DNA of 64,000 nucleotides from NCBI GenBank assembly GCA_032622095.1, contig CP136062.1, forward strand, positions 144,788,351-144,852,350, in the 5' to 3' direction. Below the pieces are notes generated by a model that saw nothing but the letters and a program-made list of their open reading frames with translations, ran no database searches and had not been told where the DNA came from. A program made the translations under genes and the position numbers. Origin of the DNA: Siphonodentalium dalli (Eukaryota > Mollusca > Scaphopoda > Gadilida > Siphonodentaliidae). Position 1 is the stretch's first letter. Each line of letters opens with the position of its first letter. Shown piece after piece: positions 49,801-51,907 of the stretch.

Positions 49801-51907
49801 GAAAACGGCCGTTAAATTCGCTCGCTCGCGTCAGGTGTGGATTGACCTTTAGCTGATGGATTGTTGTCGATCTGATCTCAACTTACATTCATTTACATGT
49901 AATGTCGCGTGGTTGTTTGGAGTCCCCTGTTATACATGGTACAGCTATCTTCTGTCACATTCCAGTTCGATGTCCGGAGATCAATATAGGTTGATAAATA
50001 TGTTCCATAGTTTTAGATGTATTGTCTTTATATTCTATAGAGCGGCACATTTACATCTATGCCATGTACTTTAGAAACGTCGATCCCGATTTATATTGGC
50101 ACTACATAGAGAGTTTATTGCTGTAACAAATTCCTGGTCTGCTATGAATAACGAACGTGTGTATCACTCCTCTGCGAAAAATTGAAAACGGCAGGAAAAT
50201 AATTGACTCCTCGAAAACTGCTCGACCGATCCGACTCAACTTTGGTATGTAGGACTACTTTGATCCCGGGAACCCAATGGGCGGGTCCGATTTCACATGC
50301 AACTGTGTCCTTGGCCTCATATACGCTCATTTTGGCATGTTTCTGGACCGATCGAACATTAGTTTTTTTCTTTCTCCTAATACTTTTCAACGTTGTTCCC
50401 TAAATATCCCGGACAAGGGCAGCCACGTACAATACTCTTTGTCACTGACAACATAGTCGCCAACTAATAAGGTAACGAGCTGTGTTAGTTGTCATCGCTA
50501 TATATTTTCGCCGAGATGCAAAAATGTTGATTATTATCGTGAGGTAACAACTGTTGAATATTGTTGTATTAAAATATTTTATGATGTGATGCCATGTTGC
50601 TGTTAGTAGACGGGGGCATTTTATTACACATTACGTAACTGGCATGCCATTCAGTTAAGTACGGCTCGTTTGTACATCCAAATATGGTACAATGCATTCG
50701 CGTATTTTATCTTGCAGACTGCCTAATCAACAAGAAATTAAATAACCAGTGTGCAGATTAAGCACTTTGACGATTAATGTTTAATCCAATATTATTTGAA
50801 ATGCCTGGTTAAATGTTACAGCTTCCCTTGTCCCCTCTATACAGCCGTCACAATTCAATCAACGCTCGGGTTACAAAATAAATTCAGGTTTCCATGGTAC
50901 GGTATTACGGAAGTACGAAACCCGCCAAGGACGGCGATCTTTCGTCGCCTAACTTCGTCGATCTATTCAGCGTTTTTGAATTAGCTTTTGAATTAGTTTG
51001 GCCACATGAAATTTGTATTGACCAATTTAGAACAAAAAATGGCCACGTACAGCGCGAACACTGTTAACCATGCAATTTCTGCAATGATGATAAAAGATTT
51101 CAACACGTCTTACGACGAATTGCGCTAAACATAAGTTAGAACCGCCAACAAGTTTAAACTGCTTTATAATATCCACACCTAATGTAATAACTTTGATACA
51201 AAAATATAACATTGACATGCCTCCAATGAATAGTGTGATGCTAAAAAAAACTAATACCATGTTGAGCTGATCAATTAGCTTTATTTGTTACTCACCTATT
51301 ACTTGAATTACATTATTCCTGTCGTGTCGTATTTTGATTCTTATTCCACAAACTGCGGAATCAGATGTTGTCTACGTCACACGACATAAATGACGTTCGC
51401 CCCGGCGACGATACAAGAACTGTACAATAAAATGATCATCATACTTGACAAGATGACACGGAAACTACATCTCTGAGGACTGTCTGATTATGAATAAACT
51501 ATGTAAGTCCGTTTTTCTTTCAATTTATTGTATAAATACAGAACGAGAACGACCTATGTGTGAACGGGAATGTCGATACGGCACTTGTGCCATCGCGGAA
51601 GGATACAATTCGGGGCCTTCCTCGCTGGCACTCGTGCCGTATTGGCAAACCCATTCACACACTATATATAGTGTCTCTCTTTGTATTTCGAATACATGCA
51701 GGGGTGGCCTACATTGTTATTAATAATGTTTATGGAGATATTATAGAGTCAATTATTGGGTACATTGCAGCCATAACACCAGCTGGCGTAAAAATCAGAC
51801 AGAGGGCGCTGGACCTGAGGGTTTTGGATGACATCAGCATTCTACGCAACCCAACAGTAAATCTCACATCCAGAAGGATCAGCATACCGAAGCGGGATGT
51901 TCATTAA
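116..51907 (+). CDS. PDXK: Pyridoxal kinase-like gene (9 exons in window, 5' end missing)
   Basis: Spliced gene for a ribokinase-superfamily enzyme that phosphorylates pyridoxal, pyridoxine and pyridoxamine at the 5'-OH using ATP in the cytosol (family knowledge). Nine exons, each bounded by a good acceptor and donor, join with matching phases (1,1,1,0,2,1,0,1) to 840 nt: 279 codons and a stop. The order of motifs follows animal PDXK from about residue 30 to the end: LQLSNST, YDFIFCGY, MCDPILGD, YEVPES, ADIATPNGYE, GRDI, VFVTST, FLGPGDLTAALF, EKTLSTMNQIIERT and a basic tail. The two aspartates of CDPILGD, TPN and the catalytic-type Asp of GPGD are present. Two motifs deviate from the family: usual NHTG is NSTD, and usual GTGD is GPGD. 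The first exon(s), with the start codon, lie before base 1. Identification is strong; whether it is the main PDXK or a divergent paralogue is open. Confidence 0.93.
171..652. other. Intron sequence without recognised features
   Basis: Start of the 9.4-kb PDXK-like intron. It is AT-rich; no coding region, RNA gene or clear repeat was seen. Confidence 0.6.
655..1100 (+). mobile_element. TA-flanked palindromic MITE, copy 1
   Basis: Non-autonomous DNA transposon of 446 bp flanked by TA. The ends are TGTGGTCCGCC and GGCGGGTCACA, inverted over about 60 bp (CCGCCATATCAAATCC, CGTAAGTCGGGA, then poly-T and CCTGTGCCAATGC). Inside each end lies a second, near-perfect 64-bp palindrome (AATGCATTCTCTTATATATG... 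back to its complement), so each terminal repeat forms its own hairpin. The unique centre contains GAGCCCCAGACAAACATGAG. No transposase is encoded. Confidence 0.82.
1274..1727 (-). mobile_element. TA-flanked palindromic MITE, copy 2 (inverted)
   Basis: 454 bp, TA on both sides, ends TGTGACCCGCC and GGCGGGTCACA. Same family as the copy at 655-1100, but the central segment runs the opposite way (GGACATAAAATAAAAAAACA first). The distal inner hairpin has lost several bases (CCAATGCTTATATATGCG). Confidence 0.82.
1730..2830 (+). repeat. Tandem duplication, second unit split by a MITE
   Basis: A unit of about 350 bp (1730-2078: GTTAAAACCTTACTT, AGGCTTCAAACTGTCA, CATTGAGGTCATAG, GAAGGAAGAAAGGG, CTTCTATATTTGTGTG) recurs at 2079-2218 and resumes at 2641-2830. 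The MITE at 2221-2640 sits in the second unit at the point where the first reads CTTTTATGTGAGCACTG. The first unit therefore preserves the empty site. Confidence 0.75.
2221..2640 (+). mobile_element. TA-flanked palindromic MITE, copy 3
   Basis: 420 bp, flanked by TA (2219-2220 and 2641-2642), ends TGTGACCCGCC and GGCGGGTCACA, same orientation as the copy at 655. The right inner hairpin is reduced to half (AATGCGTATATAAGAGAATG). It lies in the second unit of a tandem duplication. Confidence 0.82.
3082..3564 (+). mobile_element. TTAA-flanked MITE, copy 1
   Basis: A 483-bp block between two TTAA tetranucleotides. Its ends are short inverted repeats (TTAAAGGCACGTGAGGCC against the complement of GGCCAACCGTACCTTTAA). 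Nearly the same sequence recurs at 33453-33939 and nowhere else in the window. The TTAA target suggests a piggyBac-type non-autonomous element (inference). No ORF is intact. Confidence 0.75.
3565..4530. other. Intron sequence without recognised features
   Basis: Short ORFs here (for example 4059-4346) show no recognisable domain. A TATA-like run at about 4017 and a GTGAGT at 4154 are noted, but nothing else supports a transcription unit. Confidence 0.5.
4655..5275 (+). repeat. Degenerate 150-170 bp tandem repeat with GGAC microsatellite
   Basis: Units beginning TTGACCGAAAAATGTAGGAA start at about 4655, 4806 and 4976, with a fourth partial at about 5145. Each contains GGAATAACTC, CAGACGTCATAATCGCA and CAGGTTCCCATGGT. 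The block ends in (GGAC)n at 5190-5230 and a short hairpin of CCCCCC / GGGGGG around 5250-5275. No coding potential. Confidence 0.75.
5281..6580. other. Intron sequence without recognised features
   Basis: No gene, RNA or convincing repeat seen; short ORFs lack family resemblance. Confidence 0.5.
6583..6686. repeat. 41-bp-arm hairpin
   Basis: Left arm 6583-6623 (ATAATCTGCTTA ... GAGTCGATAATGTG) and right arm 6646-6686 (CACATTATCGACTC ... TAAGCAGATTAT) are inverted with a 22-bp loop. Related fragments (GATTATGTGCG, TTATCTGCTTATTTC) follow to about 6870. This suggests a decayed foldback element. Confidence 0.65.
7345..8460. repeat. GC-rich repeat array with internal inversion
   Basis: Units of about 100-130 bp contain CATTTTCGAGAACGGTAAGG, AATTTGACGGCATGGGTGGG and CGGGGGTACCACC. 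Three forward copies (about 7380-7690) are followed by reversed copies (about 7745-8015), with the turnover near 7700-7745. The last reversed unit resumes at 8404 after a MITE. GC content is clearly above the surroundings. ORFs here are by-products of the repeat. Confidence 0.7.
8020..8403. mobile_element. 384-bp MITE rich in GCGC and TTGCAATA
   Basis: The ends CAGTACCAGTCAAAAGAAG and CTTCTGACTGGTACTG are inverted (about 23 bp with few mismatches). The interior alternates TTGCGC, GCGCGC and ATATTGCAATATTTTGCGC in both orientations, so much of it can fold on itself. It interrupts a unit of the surrounding GC-rich array. Confidence 0.65.
9075..9245 (+). repeat. Minisatellite TAAAACCTAGTTTTACT
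   Basis: About seven units of 20-24 bp, themselves partly palindromic (AAAACTAGGTTTTA on the other strand). They form the subterminal part of the 6993-9262 element. Confidence 0.75.
9566..9676 (+). CDS. PDXK: PDXK-like exon b
   Basis: T-rich acceptor ending TTTTTGCAG at 9565 and donor GTACGT at 9677. It encodes PDASPMLMVNRMDL...KYDFIFC and ends on the first base of a Gly codon. KYDFIFCG aligns with the NKYDYVLTGY strand of animal PDXK. Phases fit both neighbours. Confidence 0.9.
9677..10424. other. PDXK-like intron (748 bp)
   Basis: GT-AG intron between exons b and c. Short ORFs on both strands have no recognisable product. Confidence 0.7.
10425..10508 (+). CDS. PDXK: PDXK-like exon c
   Basis: Acceptor ACCATTGCAG at 10424 and donor GTAAGT at 10509. 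It encodes (G)YVGEGESKIRWGEIIKEIK...VIY, equivalent to the helix [20 protein letters not shown] and the strand before CDPVLGD. It starts and ends in phase 1. Confidence 0.9.
11669..11900 (+). repeat. Triplet microsatellites (CTA)n and (CAT)n
   Basis: CTA/CTG triplets run at 11669-11756, followed by imperfect CAT/ATC triplets at 11761-11900. The overlapping ORFs (poly-Thr, poly-Val, poly-Asp) are artefacts of the repeats. Confidence 0.9.
11987..12490 (-). pseudogene. Remnant of a non-LTR retrotransposon (LINE) ORF2
   Basis: The minus strand from about 12490 reads GPSKAFDATNHEF, recognisable as the reverse transcriptase motif F(D)xSKAFDxVNH. It then jumps, after stops and frame changes, to MVIRHWCDICIICCDG and DEFHYLFECKQITEQR (12193-11987). 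The latter is the Cys/His segment found near the C-terminus of many LINE RTs (CxxC...DEFHxLFxC). The catalytic YxDD region between them is absent, so this is an internally deleted, inactive fragment. The clade was not determined. Confidence 0.6.
12500..16382. other. Remainder of third PDXK-like intron
   Basis: AT-rich sequence with homopolymers (poly-T at 12710, poly-C at 13818-13834) and no supported gene, RNA or transposon. Intron 10509-16382 carries the PDXK-like transcript through here. Confidence 0.55.
16383..16417 (+). CDS. PDXK: PDXK-like micro-exon d with GC donor
   Basis: A 35-nt exon after acceptor TTTCTACAG (ends 16382). It encodes the end of (M)CDPILGDENTM, the ATP/Mg-binding CDPxLGD motif. 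The only donor that keeps the frame with the next exon is ATG|GCAAGT at 16418, a GC donor with otherwise perfect consensus. The GT four bases later (16422) would put a stop codon at the next junction. In the family, GSM is followed directly by YVPE, which supports the junction M|YEVPE. Confidence 0.88.
17063..17066. repeat. Target site duplication GTTC (left)
   Basis: Immediately precedes the left LTR; repeated at 27250-27253 right after the other LTR. Confidence 0.75.
17067..18012 (-). repeat. 3' LTR (946 bp)
   Basis: On the element strand this is the downstream LTR. It begins TGTAGCATAG and ends CGTTACA. Compared with the partner at 26267-27249 it has about seven substitutions and lacks 37 bp at about 17774. 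The missing piece is one arm and the loop of a CGTGCTAT / ATAGCACG palindrome. Confidence 0.95.
18013..18028 (-). promoter_or_regulatory. Polypurine tract
   Basis: On the element strand CTTTAGGAGGGGGTGA directly abuts the 3' LTR, as expected for the plus-strand priming site of reverse transcription. Confidence 0.75.
18147..19337 (-). CDS. Accessory ORF of the gypsy element: two C2H2 zinc fingers
   Basis: A 396-aa ORF after pol, in the position where env would sit, 75 bp beyond the pol stop. Residues 13-34 and 41-62 are two C2H2 fingers (CHDC...H...H and CDSC...H...H, both CX2CX12HX4H). An acidic linker follows, with repeated EMQTD at 169-173 and 181-185. A compact domain of unknown type lies at about 200-305 (VDRLRSLDIAGMLKLPHPIT, RFVPDGFEGLTRIERVTLPN). 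The tail is Gln/Thr/Glu-rich with GIQTE (313), ETQT (339) and IIQT (359), then PLDLC (383) and a basic end. No signal peptide or membrane segment, so not an envelope protein. The QT motifs resemble dynein light chain (LC8) ligands and PLDLC resembles a CtBP ligand; both are inference. It reads without stops, suggesting recent selection. Confidence 0.85.
   Translation of the reverse strand: MADRNFKDDRFYCHDCFKVFDTKTRRNRHEREVHEEKKYNCDSCKYEAGRREHLDLHIKRRHSSGESVPTVKSKVVKVMRGCDNVQKAKVKDTVRCDIFDLPAADWLSVEPVLELPPDDIFEEASPIVRYGDQDILAEIVAEVMPELVVCGSEVQADESEVKKSLVDTEMQTDGVEVKDSEMQTDAMVTKESSMNTVEEYVPGYKVDRLRSLDIAGMLKLPHPITHLRQLSADPRFFLMGAPSEYIESHRGEIFRAGLREAREHLQYYRRRFVPDGFEGLTRIERVTLPNGKIYELIDHWRRAPQLKEGQHRGIQTEDRTTRVLDKGTETEMVTKMDQETQTKNQVQSTEASTHTEEKIIQTVDASTSTEESEEVIKDMDDGPLDLCLPNRRRAEE
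19413..22448 (-). CDS. pol: Gypsy pol: reverse transcriptase, RNase H, integrase
   Basis: 1011-aa ORF. The first 34 residues come from the antisense of an inserted SINE and are not native; element sequence starts at about KKMVVELL. RT: LPRIDESIEALRG, SGIDL (168) and catalytic YIDD (235-238), then FLG. RNase H: DTDAS (382-386), RKELLAVV, RSDHGALTW (449-457). Integrase: HHCC finger (HSSPGGGHMG ... CPEC), catalytic Asp in GIDITGPLP (714), Asp in HTDQGRQFD (773), Glu in DGLAERMMRSIKE (810), then a GPY-type C-terminus (FEGPYIV, about 955-961). No chromodomain is visible. All catalytic residues are present. The native frame joins the protease ORF if the 325-bp SINE plus duplication is discounted. 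Confidence 0.95.
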   Translation of the reverse strand: METCGFEPLSPALEGETAWSCTPNRLSHRGPRVQKKMVVELLIKHRKIFSKSKEDLGRTHLVEHTIETGDARPIRQPPRRVPYALRGQGEQEIERMLAAGVIEEAKSSWASPVVLVRKGKPEDGKPTSIRFCIDFRKVNDVTVKDSYPLPRIDESIEALRGSKYYSGIDLVAGYWQIPLAEKDRPKTAFVTSNITANSQYQFRSMPFGLCNAGATFERMMEMVLAGLQWHTCVLYIDDVLVFSKNFEEHCSRLDEVLERISDAGLKVSPKKCHLFQDKCHFLGHIVSEKGVEPDPANVQAIQSWGQLRNVKDVRSFLGTCSYYRKFIKNFAKIAKPLHKLTEKKNPFVWSDECQDAFMKLKEALMKDAVLKYPDFQKSFILDTDASHNSSGAVLTQKFDDGEHAIAYFSRTLSKPERNYCITRKELLAVVESVKHFHTYLFNTKFLVRSDHGALTWLHRFKNQEGQLARWINLLEMYDFKIEHRPGRLHNNADGLSRRPCEECDHCDRQQAKVDLEKEAPCDLSDVPAMTVAEVKTMEPSTTETNDEPVSLQWIIPRSKTEIREAQHKDKDISIIIKFLEESQEKPRWKHLSEYSSKVKTYWAQWDRLHMKEEILYRKWINPDTDLEVWQLVLPGCWQKEALKMLHSSPGGGHMGVNRLIDQVRARFYWTGYYTSAYIFVQQCPECQKQRPSPKKTGLMQQYLVGAPLERVGIDITGPLPKSHDGNRYILVVVDYFTRWVEAFPMPNQEAETVVGVLAREYITRWGVPLQIHTDQGRQFDSKLFQSLCETFSIDKTRTTAFHPQSDGLAERMMRSIKEMLRKHIERSQKNWDDWLPMIMWAYRSTVHDSTGFSPSLMMLGREMNLPIDCMYSYLERERESGESEKIARYVGDLLETFLKVHEVARARTKAASNRQKRNYDVKVRKTEEMNVGDAVLLRVTSVGKGLSRKLVPKFEGPYIVTDRLSTVLVRIKRGPKKLSKVVHIDRLKPYSGKVKRWFVPVGVTTRSKDRD
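22343..22354. repeat. SINE target duplication (left)
   Basis: TCTTCTGCACTC, identical to 22668-22679. Confidence 0.9.
22355..22667 (+). mobile_element. tRNA-derived SINE inserted in gypsy pol
   Basis: 313-bp element with RNA polymerase III promoter boxes: A box TGGCTCAATCGG (22366-22377) and B box GGTTCAAATCC (22426-22436). A non-tRNA body follows (AAACTGGCAATGTCG, GGCCTTAGTGGCTAAAGCG), and the tail is (ATCA)n. It is flanked by a perfect 12-bp duplication TCTTCTGCACTC (22343-22354, 22668-22679). It is oriented opposite to the retrotransposon and hence in the sense of the PDXK-like gene. Mobilisation would need a LINE in trans. The tRNA of origin was not assigned. Confidence 0.88.
22660..23499 (-). 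CDS. Gypsy aspartic protease region
   Basis: 279 codons from a GTG just after the gag stop. Retropepsin-type active site LIDTGASVSVL (Asp about residue 29), followed by a hydrophobic ILGYDFL near residue 95, the usual second signature. In the family this domain cleaves the Gag-Pol polyprotein. The frame is identical to gag (one codon after the UAA), so there is no independent ATG start. The C-terminal two residues and stop derive from the inserted SINE; before that insertion the frame continued into RT. Residues 100-270 link protease to RT and have no assigned function. Confidence 0.85.
   Translation of the reverse strand: MLFPRVRKQQPMILLKVNICGFETNCLIDTGASVSVLHSKIYDQLDRSLRPTLLKNNCLLKMADGEKVTPCGLATFPIQVGQIDCYSRMIVANLDTPAILGYDFLSQNECELDFKASVLKLKGVPFKCSLESQIETLFKLTLQEDIIIPPASEMVVAAVIEKADQVGRHAMITTASQGLSDKGLLIAHSIFDTNHSVVPIRIMNLGSLTRKLYAQTHVAEGELIRTHCISQVQHKEFSSTEEVRITETDISGHEPPSLPEHMEILMEQCGELNGVQKID
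22668..22679. repeat. SINE target duplication (right)
   Basis: TCTTCTGCACTC, identical to 22343-22354. Confidence 0.9.
23503..26154 (-). CDS. gag: Gypsy Gag, unusually long (883 aa)
   Basis: Starts at ATG 26154, about 110 bp inside the 5' LTR. Residues about 20-70 form a charged, heptad-like coiled coil (ELEKVLQTLEKERQRALELE). Residues 100-600 are a very Arg/Asp/Asn/Ser-rich, low-complexity region. About 620-790 is a retrotransposon Gag/capsid-like helical domain (SWTDYMAHFNLVAKGNNW, AYPAASMEIRDSLAYKAFRD). A CCHC zinc knuckle, CX2CX4HX4C, lies at 840-853 (CNYCKRTNHTEDKC). The knuckle packages element RNA in related elements. The length is roughly twice that of many gypsy Gags, due to the disordered middle. 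It ends in UAA with the protease in the same frame one codon later. Confidence 0.88.
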   Translation of the reverse strand: MTKPRNKKRRDVSVNSDAGTEQIERKAKERAIETETVSKSELEKVLQTLEKERQRALELENRLLEMERCQMRERTDTNNHNGLNASVVEENTVEIGAREREVDASSDEHDENTTYARQNEAEMQMEVHRGLHSRNRERESREHGDRERRELAADRFDSRELRGRRFENEREVNVIHSHNVCKGDAVQGQSFVNMYNGSDRMRNESCQGRRGVDNFESHVSHERRMRDHRGQQDVSGGDARMTYFIVMNTGHDINRVQANRNQVQNQRHDRSFDGGHINDQNIRFGQEKNGVTDITHRDNRSHSPKFNATNDLSCTENTNGYCHSNVNTKYCHWGEKKNSTSVTYTHLGGVVSSPGYRRHVPAAVELEDPLHKKTSHDRRSLANNSQYYDPEFREDVQNDRHELSHINRKCGNWTADSSELRNASSGGVANSADKFQRRENTMLQRDIAENDNRRCSTMAPEDNRMHCSTHGGPNRVENSREKSNHFECFKDNSGSEYRRYPVHNDDYSIYTGRHVERDSYSPDMTPHRQQSDNLMQSNYGCGARPHYGEPIAQVREGYPMCEQDRTARSQRDVPYGDLAEMQANYHAISSDRMNQSNDRNTVYPRNTYEQKLNRESHMHRPDVYDGRSSWTDYMAHFNLVAKGNNWTQNEKLIQLGIHLKGSARGVLADLSPYQLGDYEELLAVLTSRFEPKNQCEMYRAQLGARRRREREGLPELAQEIKRLVRMAYPAASMEIRDSLAYKAFRDALQDSEMEWAICQGAGVESIDLALSLALKYEAFQMSMNKRHSASRHRVRQIDEYDIESNSEGSSSPQETEHLRNIVTDAVEGVMRRDRYPRKHCNYCKRTNHTEDKCFKKQRDLKMKRANNMRRQDSNETENKTSEN
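26249..26262 (-). promoter_or_regulatory. Candidate primer binding site
   Basis: Four bases (AAAG) after the 5' LTR the element strand reads TGGTGGCATGCGGC. It starts with the TGG complementary to a tRNA CCA end. The primer tRNA was not identified. Confidence 0.45.
26267..27249 (-). repeat. 5' LTR (983 bp)
   Basis: Upstream LTR on the element strand; it presumably carries the promoter, driving transcription leftward, antisense to the PDXK-like gene. It contains the extra 37 bp (about 26974-27010) absent from the other LTR. Confidence 0.95.
27250..27253. repeat. Target site duplication GTTC (right)
   Basis: Immediately follows the right LTR; matches 17063-17066. It lies 38 bp before the next PDXK-like exon. 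Confidence 0.75.
27292..27377 (+). CDS. PDXK: PDXK-like exon e
   Basis: Acceptor GTATGTATTTCAG ends at 27291 and donor GTAGGT starts at 27378. The 86 nt encode YEVPESVDLFKEHLLPQ and ADIATPNGYEL, matching the family's YVPEDLLPVYKEKVVP and ADIITPNQFE. It retains the TPN triad and Glu of the ATP site. The exon begins only 42 bp after the end of the inserted gypsy LTR. Confidence 0.93.
28828..28882. repeat. (TA)n microsatellite
   Basis: About 27 TA dinucleotides; the overlapping ORF is an artefact. Confidence 0.9.
29205..29325 (+). repeat. 33-37 bp minisatellite
   Basis: Three to four units of GCTAATGTCATTTTTGACGG followed by ACATCACTGTT. No coding potential. Confidence 0.7.
31582..31807 (-). 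pseudogene. C-terminal exon of the transposase-like gene (SH3/Tudor-like)
   Basis: Acceptor TTTTCTTGTAG precedes 31807 on the minus strand. The open frame reads QMTMFQESGVGSCLAIAYED, SLYLGRVECLNSTNEAKIDF and MHRCTGKVFKWPPKCD, then a stop at 31582. The alternation VAxAYEDxxYxGxV...VxFMH...FxWP is typical of small SH3/Tudor-like barrels. Assignment is by pattern only. Confidence 0.45.
32647..32748 (-). pseudogene. Duplicated small exon A (102 bp)
   Basis: Acceptor GATTTGCTTTCAG and donor GACAG|GTAAAT on the minus strand. It encodes ...QSTAEQLLEPVADVRNDD. Length is a multiple of three and phase 1-1, so it can be included or skipped without shifting the frame. Paralogue of 33136-33219. Confidence 0.5.
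33136..33219 (-). pseudogene. Duplicated small exon B (84 bp)
   Basis: Same acceptor and donor context as 32647-32748. It encodes INTYTSGPTQSTADQLLE followed by PVGDTQTDD. Symmetrical phase. The surrounding intron sequence is duplicated as well (about 32550-32880 against 33040-33370). Confidence 0.5.
33453..33939 (+). mobile_element. TTAA-flanked MITE, copy 2
   Basis: 487 bp, nearly identical to 3082-3564 and in the same orientation, between TTAA at 33453-33456 and 33936-33939. Small indels separate the two copies (for example CTTTATTACTTCCATATCAGG is altered). It lies between exons of the decayed transposase-like gene. Confidence 0.75.
34255..35958 (-). pseudogene. Core exon of the transposase-like gene
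   Basis: Two open segments share one frame: 35417-35815 (PGFLMQISMKAAHKKFVREK, LRPREVRKLS, CVCAYC, TCKKCG) and 34325-35224 (TAKWQGCQFADF, WSDGCSSQFKSKGPFADLS, FGSEHGKCCCDAEIGQLNKM, CFCASC). Three in-frame stops separate them (TAG at 35417, TAG TAA near 35300). A +1 shift in an A-run at about 35830 and another near 34350 break the ends. Acceptor TTCATTTAG precedes 35958; donor GTAAAG follows 34255. It retains candidate acidic residues and Cys-rich zinc sites. Likely dead; family unnamed. Confidence 0.55.
37292..37438. repeat. Near-perfect 147-bp palindrome
   Basis: Arms of about 65 bp (AATGGATGTTGATTT, GTTCCATA, GTATGGATGCAAGTTGGTCT, GACATTTT, GTGTGG) with a loop of about 15 bp. A partial third arm (AAAATGGATGCAAGTCGG) follows at about 37541. 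Foldback-like; no ORF. Confidence 0.8.
38900..39310. other. AT-rich intron sequence
   Basis: Nothing recognised. Confidence 0.5.
39310..39690 (-). repeat. Tandem 175-bp repeat, left arm of inverted pair
   Basis: Two to three units carrying, on the minus strand, GGGTATGTCGCTAGCAAC, TTACCACCCATGTAAGTA and AATTGCCATAATATCAGTC. The same units occur in the opposite orientation at 42800-43175. Confidence 0.65.
40124..41273 (-). pseudogene. Decayed gene of an uncharacterised Cys-rich transposon-like family
   Basis: The minus strand reads in order: LVNLLQPRECKNFRQYAIKV, FIPYIISQYEQACRVDIVWD, APCNHEEDDSRIMVHVAY, TIDTDVVVLACSVVQTLGD, ELWVAFGVGKDFRYIAVHDI, TGCDTVSHI, LERFVVLLYDRTS and SWGWTNPEKLEPIW. 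The C-terminus is Cys-rich (YRCRKLCSDCVCSRMDMRC, QLCIC). I recognise this arrangement as a widespread unnamed animal family, usually repeat-associated. The NHEEDDSR and DTDVVVLA motifs suggest a nuclease-like acidic centre (inference). Two adjacent in-frame stops near 40990, one TGA near 40370 and at least two frameshifts show it is dead. The upstream end at 41273 has an acceptor-like CATGTAG, so earlier exons may have existed. Confidence 0.6.
42602..42683. repeat. GC-rich imperfect palindrome
   Basis: GGGCCAACTCGCCCC and GGGCCAGCTCGCCCC on the left, GGGCGAGTGGGCCC and GGGGCGAATGGGCCC on the right, around AAAAATTGCCT. Two nested GGGCGAGTTGGCCC arms per side in an otherwise AT-rich intron. Confidence 0.7.
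42800..43175 (+). repeat. Tandem 175-bp repeat, right arm of inverted pair
   Basis: Units with GGGTATGTCGCTAGCAACC, GTTGCTACCAACATAA and AAAATTGTCATAATATCAG, inverted relative to 39310-39690. Confidence 0.65.
43180..44210. other. Intron sequence without recognised features
   Basis: Short ORFs only (for example 43566-43817), without family resemblance. Confidence 0.5.
44215..45945 (-). pseudogene. 5' part of a second transposase-like gene with A-run frameshifts
   Basis: Minus-strand exon series. Exon 1 (45945 to about 45312) starts MSSISPEDIAKRLNESVKSS, passes an acidic Ser/Asp/Glu run, then CSCKYNNGLPCYSRFVQEDI, KDLVILVQVAAHI and ILYFHDGRAICREMFKFFH, with donor GTAATT. Exon 2 (45070-44793): acceptor TTGCAG, SLIKWYKANAMIPKRCKSGG, TRALSSEDVSRIVNFITNYA, LPGRVPGYKRSDIKLLPSS, donor GTACAT. 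Exon 3 (about 44397-44215): LWRQLLPFIVVTRPMTDLCW and RCQENN. From memory this is the N-terminal half of an unnamed invertebrate transposase-like family; the catalytic half is not seen downstream. Frame breaks fall in two A-runs (about 45755 and 45592), so a sequencing error is possible for each. Confidence 0.55.
44793..45070 (-). CDS. Intact exon of the 44-46 kb transposase-like gene
   Basis: 278-nt exon, open throughout, with a strong acceptor (TTTCTCTTGCAG) and donor (GAAG|GTACAT). It encodes a basic helical domain ending in WRIYQSTTKTEG. The best preserved part of the locus. Confidence 0.55.
46605..46650 (+). mobile_element. Solo end of the TA-flanked palindromic MITE
   Basis: AAAAATCCCGACTTACGACTGG then GATATGGCGGGTCACA and TA: the right terminus of the family at 655-2640, without the rest. 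A truncated relic 254 bp before a PDXK-like exon. Confidence 0.75.
46904..47052 (+). CDS. PDXK: PDXK-like exon f
   Basis: Acceptor TTATTCTTGCAG ends at 46903 and donor GTACGT starts at 47053. It encodes (G)WLLGRDIVTENDVFDGINLL, HDVGVKIVFVTSTTTGNPEK and LSSYVSVLG. This matches the family's [20 protein letters not shown] and the strand VVITSSD, whose Thr-Ser is conserved. Phase 2 in, phase 1 out. Confidence 0.93.
47470..47585 (+). CDS. PDXK: PDXK-like exon g (catalytic Asp)
   Basis: Acceptor TTATTTACAG ends at 47469 and donor GTAACA starts at 47586. It encodes (D)KNMCYKIEFDKLPASF and LGPGDLTAALFGCWYMIDG. The Asp of GPGD aligns with the catalytic base of the ribokinase-type GTGD anion-hole motif; the motif Thr is Pro here. 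Confidence 0.93.
47586..48937. other. PDXK-like intron with CGAAATA-rich stretch
   Basis: 1352-bp GT-AG intron. 48255-48440 consists of degenerate GCGAAATA(T)GAAAATACA repeats. A foldback follows at 48496-48628. Nothing else recognised. Confidence 0.6.
48496..48628. repeat. 133-bp foldback hairpin
   Basis: Arms CGGCGGATTCAACATGGTCA ... TTTGACCGCGA and TCGCGGTCAAAA ... CCATGACCACATTGAAAT are inverted. The tip is an inner hairpin, GCATGAACCC-TTCG-GGGTTCATGC. Confidence 0.8.
48938..49004 (+). CDS. PDXK: PDXK-like exon h
   Basis: Acceptor TTTCGTCAACAG ends at 48937 and donor GTGAGT starts at 49005. It encodes NAFEKTLSTMNQIIERTYK and HAV plus one base, matching the family helix VACEKTVSTLHHVLQRT. 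Phase 0 in, phase 1 out. Confidence 0.93.
49084..49856. mobile_element. 773-bp foldback element with about 130-bp inverted ends
   Basis: The ends TCAGCTAAAGGTCAATCCAC and GTGGATTGACCTTTAGCTGA are perfect inverted repeats. They extend with interruptions to about 49215 and 49735 (CTGTCGTCCGTAGC, GCGCGCGATTTTTATATTCA on the left). The GC-rich arms enclose an AT-rich centre without coding potential. A target duplication is not obvious. It lies 80 bp after a PDXK-like exon. Confidence 0.78.
49857..51770. other. Rest of last PDXK-like intron
   Basis: No gene or repeat recognised. Confidence 0.5.
51771..51907 (+). CDS. PDXK: PDXK-like terminal exon
   Basis: Acceptor TACATTGCAG ends at 51770. It encodes (A)ITPAGVKIRQRALDLRVLDD, then ISILRNPTV and a basic tail ending KRDVH and TAA at 51905-51907. 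RQRALDLRVLDDISILRNP aligns with the family's LELRMVQSKRDIEDPE. The tail is about 10 residues longer than human and is Arg/Ser-rich. Confidence 0.9.
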
